Origin: Tubulanus polymorphus
Taxonomy: Eukaryota > Nemertea > Palaeonemertea > Tubulaniformes > Tubulanidae
Length of the DNA: 64,000 bases
Assembly (NCBI RefSeq): GCF_964204645.1
Contig: NC_134030.1
Location: forward strand, 16,373,110-16,437,109
Reading direction: 5' to 3'
The position numbers were made by a program, and so were the translations under genes. Below the pieces are notes generated by a model. That model saw only the letters and a list, made by a program, of their open reading frames with translations, was not told the origin of the DNA and searched no databases. Positions 49,389 through 60,359 of the stretch are shown piece after piece (position 1 is the first letter of the stretch; the number at the start of each line of letters is the position of its first letter).

Positions 49389-49694
49389 ATGGAGAAAATC
49401 ATTAGAAGGTTGTTACTTCTTAAAAACGTTATTTTTCTGACTTTCAAAACTAGGTCTAGGCAACTGTCTTTCAAATTCATAAATGGCAAATGGTACACCC
49501 ATCCTATTGAGAGGAATGAAATGGCTTTGAAAAAGCGGCTTAAATATGTTATGTGGTTTAGTCGTGCTGATCAATCCCAAGTAGAAGAGGGCAAATTTTT
49601 ATTAGAAGAGGCAGATAATTTCAAACAAAAAGGCACACTTATCAGTCATCCGTCAATTCTGAAAAAAAAAAGAAATGGCAACAGAGTCGTCTAA
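49389..49694 (+). CDS. Unassigned 101-codon ORF
   Basis: Open from ATG 49389 to TAA. The Lys/Arg-rich product has a middle section (FKFINGKWYTHPIERNEMAL and then FLLEEADNFKQKG) with plausible coding composition but no recognised family. It lies divergently about 740 bp upstream of Ets coding exon 1. There is no evidence for a promoter, splice sites or a polyadenylation signal. It could be an exon of an unseen gene, a transposon remnant, or chance. Confidence 0.15.
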   Translation: MEKIIRRLLLLKNVIFLTFKTRSRQLSFKFINGKWYTHPIERNEMALKKRLKYVMWFSRADQSQVEEGKFLLEEADNFKQKGTLISHPSILKKKRNGNRVV

Positions 49695-50899
49695 ATAAAT
49701 CCGAAAAATAGTAAAAGGCATATTTGTAGGCCTACAGGATGAGGCAGCTAATTTTCAACAATTGATAATAATAATAGGAATCCAGGCATTTATAGGCCTA
49801 CACTACACAAATTTAAACCATTATCGTACAGCTTAGAATTAACCTAACTAAAATCATTTGCGTGTTGAACGAGTTGCGTTCTCGTTTATCATTTCAATTG
49901 AAACGCATTGTACAGGCCATTTGAATGCGTTTTAAAACCAATACAACGATGCACGGAACGTGTTTAATTACTTTCCAAAACACCATGTTTAAATGTCAAC
50001 GTTAATTCAATTCTAAGCTGTAGGCTAGAGTAGTAAAAGTGTTCTTTAAAACAAAAATTTTCAAGATGAGATTTAATATCGTCAATGTCATTACAGTTCC
50101 AAGGCTTATGAGGTTGGCCTAGATTATCCCATAAAATTGGTGCTACGAAAAGGCACACGATGCTCTTCAGTATTTCATTATTAGTGCATGCAAACTGCAT
50201 CTCCATGCAGTAGATTTTCTAGAGAACACTTTGCATCAGGACTTCATTTATTGCACCAAGCAGCTGCCCAGTACCCCACCCATTTGTTGTAGATAAACCT
50301 ATGTTTTTTTCCATAAGTTACGCTACCTAGAATACTGACTATTTCCAGGAAATTTTGACTCAATTTCTTGTCACTTAACACCCCCGGGCCCCGAGTAATT
50401 TTAGTACATCATCACCGGTATTTCTTTATGGTTGTAGGTTGCGGGAGGAACTTTCATTTGAACTATTATAGGCCTATAATATTTGTTGACGGTGATGGTT
50501 TGCGCTGTAGCCTATTTTGTCACACCAAATAATGCTTCGTAAGACGACAAATTGAATGAGCCCTATTACTACTAGCCTGCATAGGCCTAAATTTGTAAGC
50601 CCAGAAATCATAGCCTAATTCCATGCTTTCGAAACGTTTATCCTACCCATCCCAACAGAGCGAGATTTGCCGCTGACCACCAGACCTCTCCCAAATCATC
50701 ATCCGATTCAGGGCAGCCAGCAGTTCAGTGCGCCATTCAGGGAAAAATACTGTCGTCAACCAGCAGACGGACACACACATATGTATAACTTCGACCCAGC
50801 AAAAATAACTTACCCGGCCCGTTTTCTCCACGACCACACACAATTCTACAAGTCAATCCGCAAGCGAAGGAATATTTCGAACAAGATTACGGACACTTT

Positions 50900-51290
50900 T
50901 TAAAGCTCGTTCACGTGTGTATCCAACAAGTGATCTATTAATACATTACACCACACTGACTCGACTGACTCGTCAACAAGTGTTTCTTCCCACGCGTGTG
51001 GCCTAATAATAGTAGTTTTACTTCGTGGAACAACTTTGGGGGCGTGGCTTCGAAGTTTCCAAGAACTATTTCACAGCCAGATGGCGCCACGTTATGGGGG
51101 GTCGCGCAAAAAGTATGTGAAGCATGATGAGATGCTGGAACGATGACACCAGTTACAGGACCACGCACGCCACGTCGCCGAAACTCTAGATTCGACCGGG
51201 TTTGACGCGATTCTTGAAAATATTGAGAGGAACACAACGTTAAAAACACACATCGACAAGATATTGTTGGCTGTTGGTTGTTAGTATATA
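50900..51290. promoter_or_regulatory. CpG-richer stretch, possible promoter region
   Basis: This segment has noticeably more CG dinucleotides than its surroundings (GGCGCCACG, GGGTCGCGC, CACGTCGCCG). It lies 2.3 kb upstream of Ets coding exon 1, where a 5' untranslated exon could start. A TATATAAG lies at its right edge near 51283. Function is inferred only from composition and position. Confidence 0.25.
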
Positions 51291-51484
51291 AGACTTAAAT
51301 AAAATGGGACAGAGAAATGCTTAACTTCTCATCAAGTTACAAGTTAACATGTAACATTATAGGTTGTACTTCATTTTTGGAAAGCCAAAAGTATATTTCC
51401 GCGTTGTTATTTCATATAATCTACTTTGCGAAATTTTCAAAGAATGCAAATATCCTAATGCAGTAACAGTCTGAAACCCGCCCT

Positions 51485-51800
51485 GTATAAGTCAATGAAA
51501 TATGTGTAACGCTATGTAACACCCTGTATTGTAACAGGCTGTAACGCCCTGTAACGCGTGTAAAGTGAAATATGTGTTAAACCCTGTAACACTATGTAAT
51601 ACCCTGTAACAAGGGTGTAACAGGCTGTAACACCCTGTAACGTTATGTGAAACCCCTGTAACTCAAAGTGAAATATGTGTTACGCTATGTAACACCCTGT
51701 AACAAGGGTGCAACAGGCTGTAACACCCTGTAACGCTTTTCACTTTTAGTAACAGGGGTTTCACATAGTGTTACAGGGCGTTACAGCCTGTTATACTCAG
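51485..51800. repeat. TGTAAC-motif tandem array with palindromic end
   Basis: Some 20 copies of a ~10-11-bp motif (CCCTGTAACA / GGCTGTAACA) are arranged in a longer unit including AAAGTGAAATATGTGTTA. Near 51740 the array reverses: AACAGGGGTTTCACATAGTG is the complement of AACACTATGTGAAACCCCTG-type sequence at 51640-51662. The reversed part can fold back onto the array. Confidence 0.8.
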
Positions 51801-52362
51801 CGTTTGCAGATCAGTTGCAGGCGTTTTGCGCACAGTGGCGTACCTCTCACACACAGACTAGGTTATATTTTATTACAGGAGCTACACGGGCTGTTAGCCT
51901 ATCTTATATCATGTTACAAGTTACATGTAATGCAACTAAAAGCTAAGCATTTTGTGGTCCCTTTCTAAGCCACTCATGTCTGCGACGTAAATGCAGGCCT
52001 ATGTTCGGCGAGTTATAGGGTCATCGGTGGAAAGATTTTTATCGCAGTAATCGTACATGTCAGAAGCATCGCGGATGACAGCACACGCAGCAATTGCCCG
52101 ATCAACTAGTCTATTGGTCACACCAATCTCTCCATCCCCTCCCCCTTTCCATGTTCAGATCCGTAGTAGTGCCGTTCCAGCGTGTAATCACTAAGACTAA
52201 GATCAGCAAACGTGCCTTTGCCCTTAAATTGTGCACTACACCCATCTGAGAAAATAATCATTTTCTCTAATTCAATATTTCAACTAGTAGTTATATGACT
52301 TATCGCCAGATTAGTGTAGTACTCAACAGCATAAAAGTCATGAAGGGAATCGGCCAATAACC

Positions 52363-53418
52363 GTCCCTGTCAGAATCAAGATGGCCGACTAGCAGCCATT
52401 GTTGTTCGCCAAAATCAGCACTTTTTACACATTTTTGAAGTTTTTGATGGAAATTTTGAAGAGGCTTTGATCAATTACCTCAATCTTTCGTTTATATTTA
52501 AATCTACCAAGGGCCCATCAGCATAATAAAAATTGTCGTCCTATGACCTTTTTAGTGGCCAAAAATGTCAATTTTGGCCAGAATTCTAGGTCCTGTAGCT
52601 TCCTACTGGTTGCCATTTCTCAATGCAATTTGTGATGGGTATTCTTTGGAAATCAATGTTTTATACCTGAGACGGGTATTTTTGATCAGCCAATTATGAC
52701 GCACTTGGTGGCCATCTTGTGGTGTCTTCTGTACTCATTCATGGGTGGGAAAAAGTTCTTCCACATTAAATTGATACCTTAGCATATTGTGCTACTATAA
52801 TCAATTGGAAAGTTGTAGCCCATAATGTGTTCTATGATTTTGGTGAGTTTCAATGTCATTGGTTTTTGAATATGGCCACCAGGGGGCGTTGAATAACTCA
52901 ATAACTTAGTATTTCTATGTTATATTGGTTCCTATGCATATTTTGTTACCACAATCAATTGCAAAGTTGTAGCTCATGACATCTTCCATGATTTTGGTGA
53001 GTTTTAAGGACATTAGTTATTCCATATGGTCACCAGGGGGCGTTGAATAGTAGAATAACTTTGTATTTCCTTATTAGATTGGTACCTGGGCAAATTTTGT
53101 TACCATGATCCATTGCAAAGTTGTATTTCATGACATGTACTATGATTGTGGTGAGTTTTAAGGTAATTGGGTTTTGCATATGGTCATCAAGGGGCGTTGA
53201 ATAGTAGAATAACTTAGTATTACCATATGAAATTGGTAACAAGGCATATTTTGTCATCACAATTACAAAATCAGAGCTGCTGACATTTTCTATGATTGTG
53301 GTGGGTTTCAAGGTAATTGATTTTGTATATGGTCACTAGGGGGCGTTATGTATTGAAATTGTTAGATTGTTGAGCATTTGAAACCATTTCCCAAGTGGGC
53401 ATGGTGTCCCTGGACCCA
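52363..53418 (-). mobile_element. Helentron-like element B, lacking the hairpin end
   Basis: Same family as element A, opposite orientation. It opens at CCCTGTCAGAATCAAGATGG and has four core units containing CAGGGGGCGTTGAAT at about 52876, 53033, 53188 and 53336. It ends CATGGTGTCCCTGGACCC. The (CCGT)n and hairpin part is missing on the left, so the copy is 3'-truncated in element orientation. Confidence 0.7.
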
Positions 53419-53596
53419 TAGTTTGTCTATTGATGCTCGAACACGAAGCCATTGCAAGCGCTAAAAAGAAGATTTAAGCTAAAAGCAAAATCGGAAAATC
53501 GCAAAGCTTAGATAGGTGTACATAATTGACAGTAAAGAGATATTAGAATTTGCAATTTCATGTCAAACACTGGCGTTAGAAATATTTCTAACTGGC

Positions 53597-54054
53597 TGTC
53601 CCAAAATAATTGTCCATTTGCTATAACCAACCGACCCGACTTTTTCCGAACCGACTTCTAAAAAGTACCGACTGAAAACCTTTTTCTAGGGAATCGTAGA
53701 AATAAATGATTTTTTTTTTTTTCACAAAAAAACGGCCCACATCCTGCTGCAATGTATGAAGCGTCACTCGTACTGCTTCCTTAGGCTTATTAAATGATAA
53801 CTCACTATCGTGCGTGGCCTAGTTAGTTTTTTCCAGGAAATTGGCTATCTTCCAACGAACTGTCATTCAACCATTCAGCCACTGCCAGTAAACAGCTGGT
53901 AGCGTGCACGCCCTCACATGATGATCTCGTGATTAAGTTAAACTGTAAAACCATTCCTGATTCGTAATATCATTTTTTCCGTAGAAACACAAAAATAATT
54001 TGTTTTGTAAAAACTTGGGTCGGTGTTAGGGCAGAGACATTTATTTTGGGATGA
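53597..54054. mobile_element. Degraded MITE with 'CATCCCAAAATAA' termini
   Basis: CTGTCCCAAAATAATTGTCC at the left and GACATTTATTTTGGGATGAC at the right are imperfect inverted copies. The interior contains GACCCGACTTTTTCC / GGGTCGG matches near each end and a poly(T) tract. No ORF. Confidence 0.6.
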
Positions 54055-54255
54055 CTCATTAATTTTCAAATTTCCCGTCAGTTGATGTAAAGAATACAGA
54101 ATTAAATAAACATTTGATGAATTGAATAAACATGAGATTCTATTGATATTTCAGAAAAGAATATTTCATTGGGGATTTCCTAGAAATCTACATACTGAAT
54201 AAATAATCAGGCCTTTATTATTAGAGAATCACAATTCATACATCCTTTAAATTCT

Positions 54256-54336
54256 ATGTACGTTCGCACTTATGTCTGTCATTTTAAATACGTTCGCGCA
54301 AATTATCTGTCAAATTATGAATACGTTCGCGTTTTT
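54256..54336. repeat. Short tandem repeat TACGTTCGCGC-TTATCTGTCA
   Basis: Three imperfect units of about 32-37 bp (ATACGTTCGCGCAAATTATC type) directly abut the hairpin end of element C. Confidence 0.75.
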
Positions 54337-54689
54337 AGCCCACTTGGGACTTAAGTCCCAGCGGGCTATTGCGTTCACTTTTCGTCCGTCGTCCGTTCCT
54401 CCGTACGTCCGTAGACGGAATCCAGTTATTTTAGGAAGTTTTGAAGATGCTTCAAGGTAATGTCTTGATATTTGGTTTACACATGTATCTACCCTAGACA
54501 CATCTTCAGACCAAAAACTGGCCCTGTCAGAATCAAGATGGCCGACTGGCAGCCATTGTTGTTCGTCAAAATCAGCACTTTTTACACTTTTTGAGGGGAT
54601 ATGCCATCTGTCCTATTCCAAACCTAAAGTGCCCCTATACTCTCAGATATTAGGCAAAATAATGACGTACCACTTTTTAACAGGTAGTG

Positions 54690-55316
54690 CTAGTAAATCA
54701 TGTGACCAGGACCCTTGGCCTACCTGGCTTCTCTCAAGGGGTGTCTAGATGGCATGTTAATTTTAACCATTTTACCCATTTACCCATTTTAATGGCCATC
54801 GTCAATCAGTCGCTCTGTGAAGTATATTCCCGCAGGACTTCAAAGTTGCACGTATAAGGCCACTTCTCAAGAAAGCTGGTCTAGACGAATCTAGACGATT
54901 TTAAGAAACCATAGACCTGCTTCTAACCTCAGTTTTATCTCTAAGATCCTTGAGGAAGTAGTTGACAGGAGACTCATGTCACATCTCAGCGAGTTTGGAT
55001 TACAGAGTTTTTTCAAAGTGTTTACTCTAAATTTCACTCTACCGAAACGACATTAACTAAAGTTCAATCTGACATATCATAGCCCTGGACTGTGGTAATG
55101 TTGGTGTCTTAGTACTCTTGGATCTATCATCAGCCTTCGATACAATCGACCATGACATTCTGTTACACTGCCTATCAAATACTTTCCACATCAGAGGCAC
55201 TGCCCTGAGCTGGTTTCAGTCATACCTCTCTGATAGATTTCAATCCGTTGTTATCGATGATGTTAAGTCAGATCCACACGGGCTAGAATATGGCGTGCCT
55301 TAAGGTTCCGTTTTTG
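54690..55316 (+). pseudogene. Degraded CR1/L2-like reverse-transcriptase fragment
   Basis: With several frameshifts, the plus strand reads DPWPTWLL, FPQDFKVARIRPLLKKAGLD, then an open stretch [40 protein letters not shown] and LEYGVP followed by TAA and GSVFG. These are RT motifs 0-5 of the CR1/L2/jockey group. Both the endonuclease and the catalytic YADD half are missing. The fragment ends abruptly at 55316 against Helentron core sequence. It is 5'- and 3'-incomplete, unusual for simple target-primed insertion. Confidence 0.85.
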
Positions 55317-55705
55317 GTACCTATAGATATTATGTAACCACATTCAATTGTTGTAAGTTATGACATGTTGTCTGATTGTGTTTGACTCTCAAGGTTATTG
55401 GCTTTTCTATATGGTCATCAGGGGGCATGGAATGGCTGAGTAACTTAGTATTTTCATATCATATTGGTACCTAGGCATATTTTGTAACGACAATGGATTG
55501 CAAAATTGTAGCTTGTGCCATGTTCTATGATCATTGTGAGTTTCAAGGTTACTAGTTTTTGAATATGGTCCCCAGGGGGCGTTGAATAGCTGAATAACTA
55601 AATATTTTCAATTATATAGGTACCTAGGCATATTTTGTAACCATAGTGAATTGCAGACTTAAGCTAGTGACATGTTCGAGTGTGGTGAGGTTTAAGGTCA
55701 TTGAT

Positions 55706-56880
55706 TTTTAGCCCACTTGGGACTTTAGTCCCAGCAGGCTATTGCGTTCACTTTTCGTCCGTCTGTCCGTTCGCGTCCGTCCGTCCGTCCGTAGACGGAA
55801 TCCAGTTATTTTGGGAAGTTTTGAAGACGCTTTAATGTAATGTCTTGATATTTGGGTTATCCATGTATCTACCCTAGAAACATCTTCAGCCCAAACACTG
55901 GCCCTGTCAGAATCAAGATGGCCGACTGGCAGCCATTGTTGATCACCAAAATCAGCACTTTTTACGCGTTTTTGACCTTTTTGAGGGAAATTTTGAACAC
56001 GCTTTAATCAATTACCTTGATCTTTCATATATACTTGAATCCCCCAGGGCCTATCAGCATAACAAAAATTGGGTCGATCGGACTCAAGATGGCCGTCCTA
56101 TGACCTTTTAAGCGCCCAAAGATGTCAATTTTGGCCCGAATTCTGAGTCCTGTAGCTTCCTACTGGACTGCCATTTCTCATTGCAATTGCTGATGGGTAT
56201 TCTTTGGAAAGGGATGTTTTATACCTGGGATAGGTATTTTTGATCAGCCATATATGACGCAAATGGCGGCCATCTTGGTGTCATCAGTACTCATTCGTAG
56301 TTTTTCGACATTATATTGATATCTAAGCATATTTTGATACAACAATGAATTGGAAAGTTGTAGCTTATAACGTGTTCTATGATTGTGGTGAGTTTCGAGG
56401 TCATTGGTTTTTGTATATTGCCACCAGGGGGCGTTGAATAATACAACATCTTAGTATTTCTATATTATATTTGTACCAATGCATATTTTGTTAGCACAAT
56501 CAATTGCAAAGTTGTAGATCATGACATCGTCTATGATTGTGGTGAGTTTCAAGGACATTAGTTATTCTATATGGCCACTAGGGGGCGTTGAATAATAGAA
56601 TAACTTAGTATTTCCTTATTATATTGGTACCTAGGCATATTTTGTTACCATGACCAATTGCAAAGTTGTAGCTCATGACATGTTCAATGATTGTGGTGAG
56701 TTTCAAGGACATTGGGTTTTGAATATGGTCACCAGGGGGCGTTGAATAGTAGAATAACTTAGTATTTCCATATTAAATTGGTAACAAGGCATATTTTGCC
56801 AGGGGGTGTTGAATATTGAAATTGTTAGATTGTTGAGTATTTGAAACCACTTCCTAAGTGGGCATGGTGTCCCTGGACCC
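55706..56880 (-). mobile_element. Helentron-like element D, complete, nested in C
   Basis: Starts at TTTTAGCCCACTTGGGACTT (hairpin 55710-55740), then a (CCGT)n tract at 55760-55796 and the unique segment with AGAATCAAGATGGCCGAC. Core units follow at about 56427, 56578 and 56735, plus a partial unit at 56799. It ends GGCATGGTGTCCCTGGACCC at 56880. It begins inside a core unit of element C (the GGTCATTGATTTTT step), so it is younger than C. Confidence 0.72.
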
Positions 56881-56994
56881 CTTGTTTAATATTATCACGA
56901 GGGGCCTTGAATACTGAAATTTTCTGTTGGTTGACCATTTCAAACGATTTTCAGATGGGCATGGTCTCCCTGGACCCTCAGTTGCTTTTGTAAT

Positions 56995-57056
56995 CGAGGT
57001 GGAAGCGGGGCTTCTTGGAATGATACATCATTCCAAGAAGCCCTGCTTCCACCTCG
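56995..57056. repeat. Near-perfect 29-bp-arm hairpin
   Basis: 56995-57023 (CGAGGTGGAAGCGGGGCTTC...) and 57028-57056 are complementary over 29 bp with one G-T wobble, separated by a TACA loop. It lies between element C's end and the ankyrin exon. It could be a tiny foldback, a recent inverted duplication or a small-RNA hairpin; the 4-nt loop is shorter than in typical microRNA precursors. Confidence 0.9.
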
Positions 57057-57177
57057 TGGTTCTTTACTGGGCTCACAATAGATAAAGATCTTCAAGCCGC
57101 TGATAAAACCCTGATTGGTGCATATTGGATTGAGAAGTTTGAAAATTAATTTTTTTTGTAGATTTATATTGAGGGTG

Positions 57178-57379
57178 ATGAAAATGGCATTTCCAGCATC
57201 ATTGATTAAGTCACTGGGATGGGATGATAATTTGACAGAAGTGGATACACTGTTACATGAATCGGCTCATGCTGGAGATTTAGAGGAAATCAAAGATATA
57301 ATGAAATATGATGAAAACCGAAGACTAATCAACCAAAAAAATCGTCTTGGATGCTCTCCGCTGAGAATAGCTGCTGCAG
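57178..57379 (+). CDS. First coding exon of an ankyrin-repeat protein (partial gene)
   Basis: The exon opens at ATG 57178 (MKMAFPASLIKSLGWDD), with a second ATG two codons later. It is preceded by a pyrimidine-rich acceptor ending TTTTTTTTGTAG at 57161, so the transcript probably has an upstream untranslated exon. It ends at a donor GCTGCAG|GTATTG in phase 1. Residues from about 24 read LLHESAHAGDLEEIKDIM and then LGCSPLRIAAAG. These fit the ankyrin-repeat consensus: LH-AA--G + (V/I)--LL, then G-TPL--AA--G with the last Gly split by the intron. I cannot name the family. No later exon is recognised in the remaining 6.6 kb, so the rest must lie beyond a long intron or outside the window. Confidence 0.65.
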
Positions 57380-58327
57380 GTATTGATATTTTGGTTTATA
57401 GGCCTAGGAACCTTTCAAATTGTGTGTATGTATGTAATCTCCGGGGGAAGAGGGTTAAAAATTGGCAACTATTACCTATGAAAATTGTGAAATCCTAGAA
57501 ACTGATTTTACTTTGAACAGTCTCATACATAGCACCCTAACTTCCAGAAAATATAATGGTCAATTCCAGCGTGACTTATGAGACATTTGGTAAAATCTCT
57601 ATCTGTTCAGTGCTTAATTCACACTTAATGCTATACATTTACTTTGTATCACTAATGCTAAAGTCTAAAAGACAGATAAGGCAAAAAATCAATTCAAAGT
57701 TTTCTTAGCAGTCTAGCTTCACTCTGGTACAATAGATACTTAAAGTACAGCGTGACTGATGGGACCAACCCTGACCACCATTTTTGTGCCACTTTTGTTA
57801 GCCCACTTGGGACTTTAGTCCCAGCAGGCTATTGCGTTCACTTTACTTGTGAGTTGTAAGGTACTATTTAAATAATACTTATGGGGTTTCATACCAACTA
57901 GAGGGGTGCAACTCAAAGGTCGGTATGTTGAAAGGCGTCCTTATGGTATTTGTGAGTTGCGGGCGAATTTTCGCTCGCAGAACTTTTATGGATCATTTTT
58001 TGATCCGTTCTCTGACGGTTGTACATGGACACGGACAAATGATGGACATGAAGAGGTATGCACTAGCGCCCTCTGTTTTTTGTTGTCAGCCAATCGTTCA
58101 CATCTATGAAACCCGGCCCTGACGCATCTGTGGTGTCGAACAAGGAAACAGTAATGACAGTGGCTTCGATTGAAATGGAGGAACCAGACGCTCCAAACGC
58201 TAGGTTTGTTACGCTCTTCAGTATCAATATTTTGTGCCAGCTCTAATTCTGCAAATAAACCACTTCACTTGAATAACATATTTTCTGGCGATTTAGTCAA
58301 TCTGAGGCTGGCACTTCTAAAAAGAGC
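57380..58327. other. Start of ankyrin-gene intron or flank, with a weak ORF
   Basis: Beyond the donor at 57380 there is an isolated Helentron hairpin fragment (57798-57845) and a GC-richer stretch 57900-58200. Within it an ATG at 58106 opens a 46-codon frame (MKPGPDASVVSNKETVMTVA...) whose codon 30 overlaps a possible donor GCTAG|GTTTG. No family is recognised, so it is not called as a gene. Confidence 0.35.
57798..57845 (-). repeat. Isolated terminal-hairpin fragment of the Helentron-like family
   Basis: TTAGCCCACTTGGGACTTTA and the following AGTCCCAGCAGGCTATTGCG reproduce the terminal hairpin and about 15 subterminal bases of elements A, C and D, then stop. Nothing else of the element is present. 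Confidence 0.8.
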
Positions 58328-58329
58328 TA

Positions 58330-58974
58330 CCGTATTTTCCGGTGTACAAGTCGACCTGGTGTATAAGTCGAGGTCAAATTTTCAGTTTAAAAGGTTGTGC
58401 TAGGGCTATAGTCGGTGTATAAGTCGAGTTGCTTCTTCATGTGTTTACATATGTCACATTGAAAACAGTGCCGATGTCATTCTCATAGTAGTTGAGAGTC
58501 TTTACCACTAATTGCATTGGGATCTGTTGTTTCTAATATTAAATTACCGGATTGGTGCTCATTGTTTGTATCCACGTGTTGAATGTATAGTGTATACGTT
58601 GAATGCCGCGAGCCTGTAGTCTTATTATTAGACTGACCGTGTATTGATTATTGGCACGCTGCCACAGCATCGCGGCTTATATAAACACTATGATGAATAT
58701 ACGCGGTTTTCTTTCTCTTTTGATTTTTAACATTAGTTAATTTTGAAACATTTTCAAACTATAAGAAACTATTTTTATCAACATCCTAAATTCCAATTGG
58801 TATATGAGTGTAGCCTAACATAAATTAATATTCCATTTCATCATGGCGACCTTGAACTCTAAACATCGTCAGTTTAAAACGATATCGAAAGTGCAGCCGG
58901 TGTATAAGTGGACCTACGTTTTTTGGACATGATTTTTGGTCTCAAAAACTCGACTTATACACCAGAAAATACGG
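58330..58974. mobile_element. TA-flanked MITE with 'CCGTATTTTC-GGTGTATAAGTCG' termini
   Basis: The left terminus CCGTATTTTCCGGTGTACAA and the right terminus, complement of CCGTATTTTCTGGTGTATAA, form inverted repeats extended by AGTCGA. TA lies on both sides (58328-58329, 58975-58976). Further inverted copies of GGTGTATAAGTCGA occur inside. The TA duplication suggests a Tc1/mariner-type origin. No transposase. Confidence 0.8.
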
Positions 58975-59111
58975 TAAGAGTTCATCATTGTGCAACCCAC
59001 ATGATGAAGACGGACACAGGTTTATAGAATAGCTTTTTCTCCTCAATTTATGCTTACTGAAATCAGTTACATCATTATACACGTCGGATAAATAAATCCG
59101 TCGTTGGACAT

Positions 59112-60359
<1,248 letters not shown>

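Larger units (their letters stand above)
54332..56977 (-). mobile_element. Helentron-like element C, interrupted by an RT fragment and by element D
   Basis: Three separated segments read as one element. 54332-54600 holds the hairpin end, a (CCGT)n-like tract and the unique segment. 55313-55705 holds core repeats with CAGGGGGCATGGAATG and CAGGGGGCGTTGAAT. 56885-56977 is a diverged terminal segment with GGGCATGGTCTCCCTGGACC. Between the first two lies a degraded reverse-transcriptase fragment; between the last two lies element D. The third segment is more diverged than the others, so it may instead be an independent fragment. Confidence 0.55.

Noticed and set aside
50643-50903. Overlapping 66-aa and 78-aa ORFs on opposite strands
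   Set aside because: No motifs, no splice pattern and mutual overlap; a chance product of a GC-richer stretch.
53575-53592. 18-bp perfect palindrome GTTAGAAATATTTCTAAC
   Set aside because: Short AT-rich palindromes are expected by chance in this sequence and it has no linked feature.
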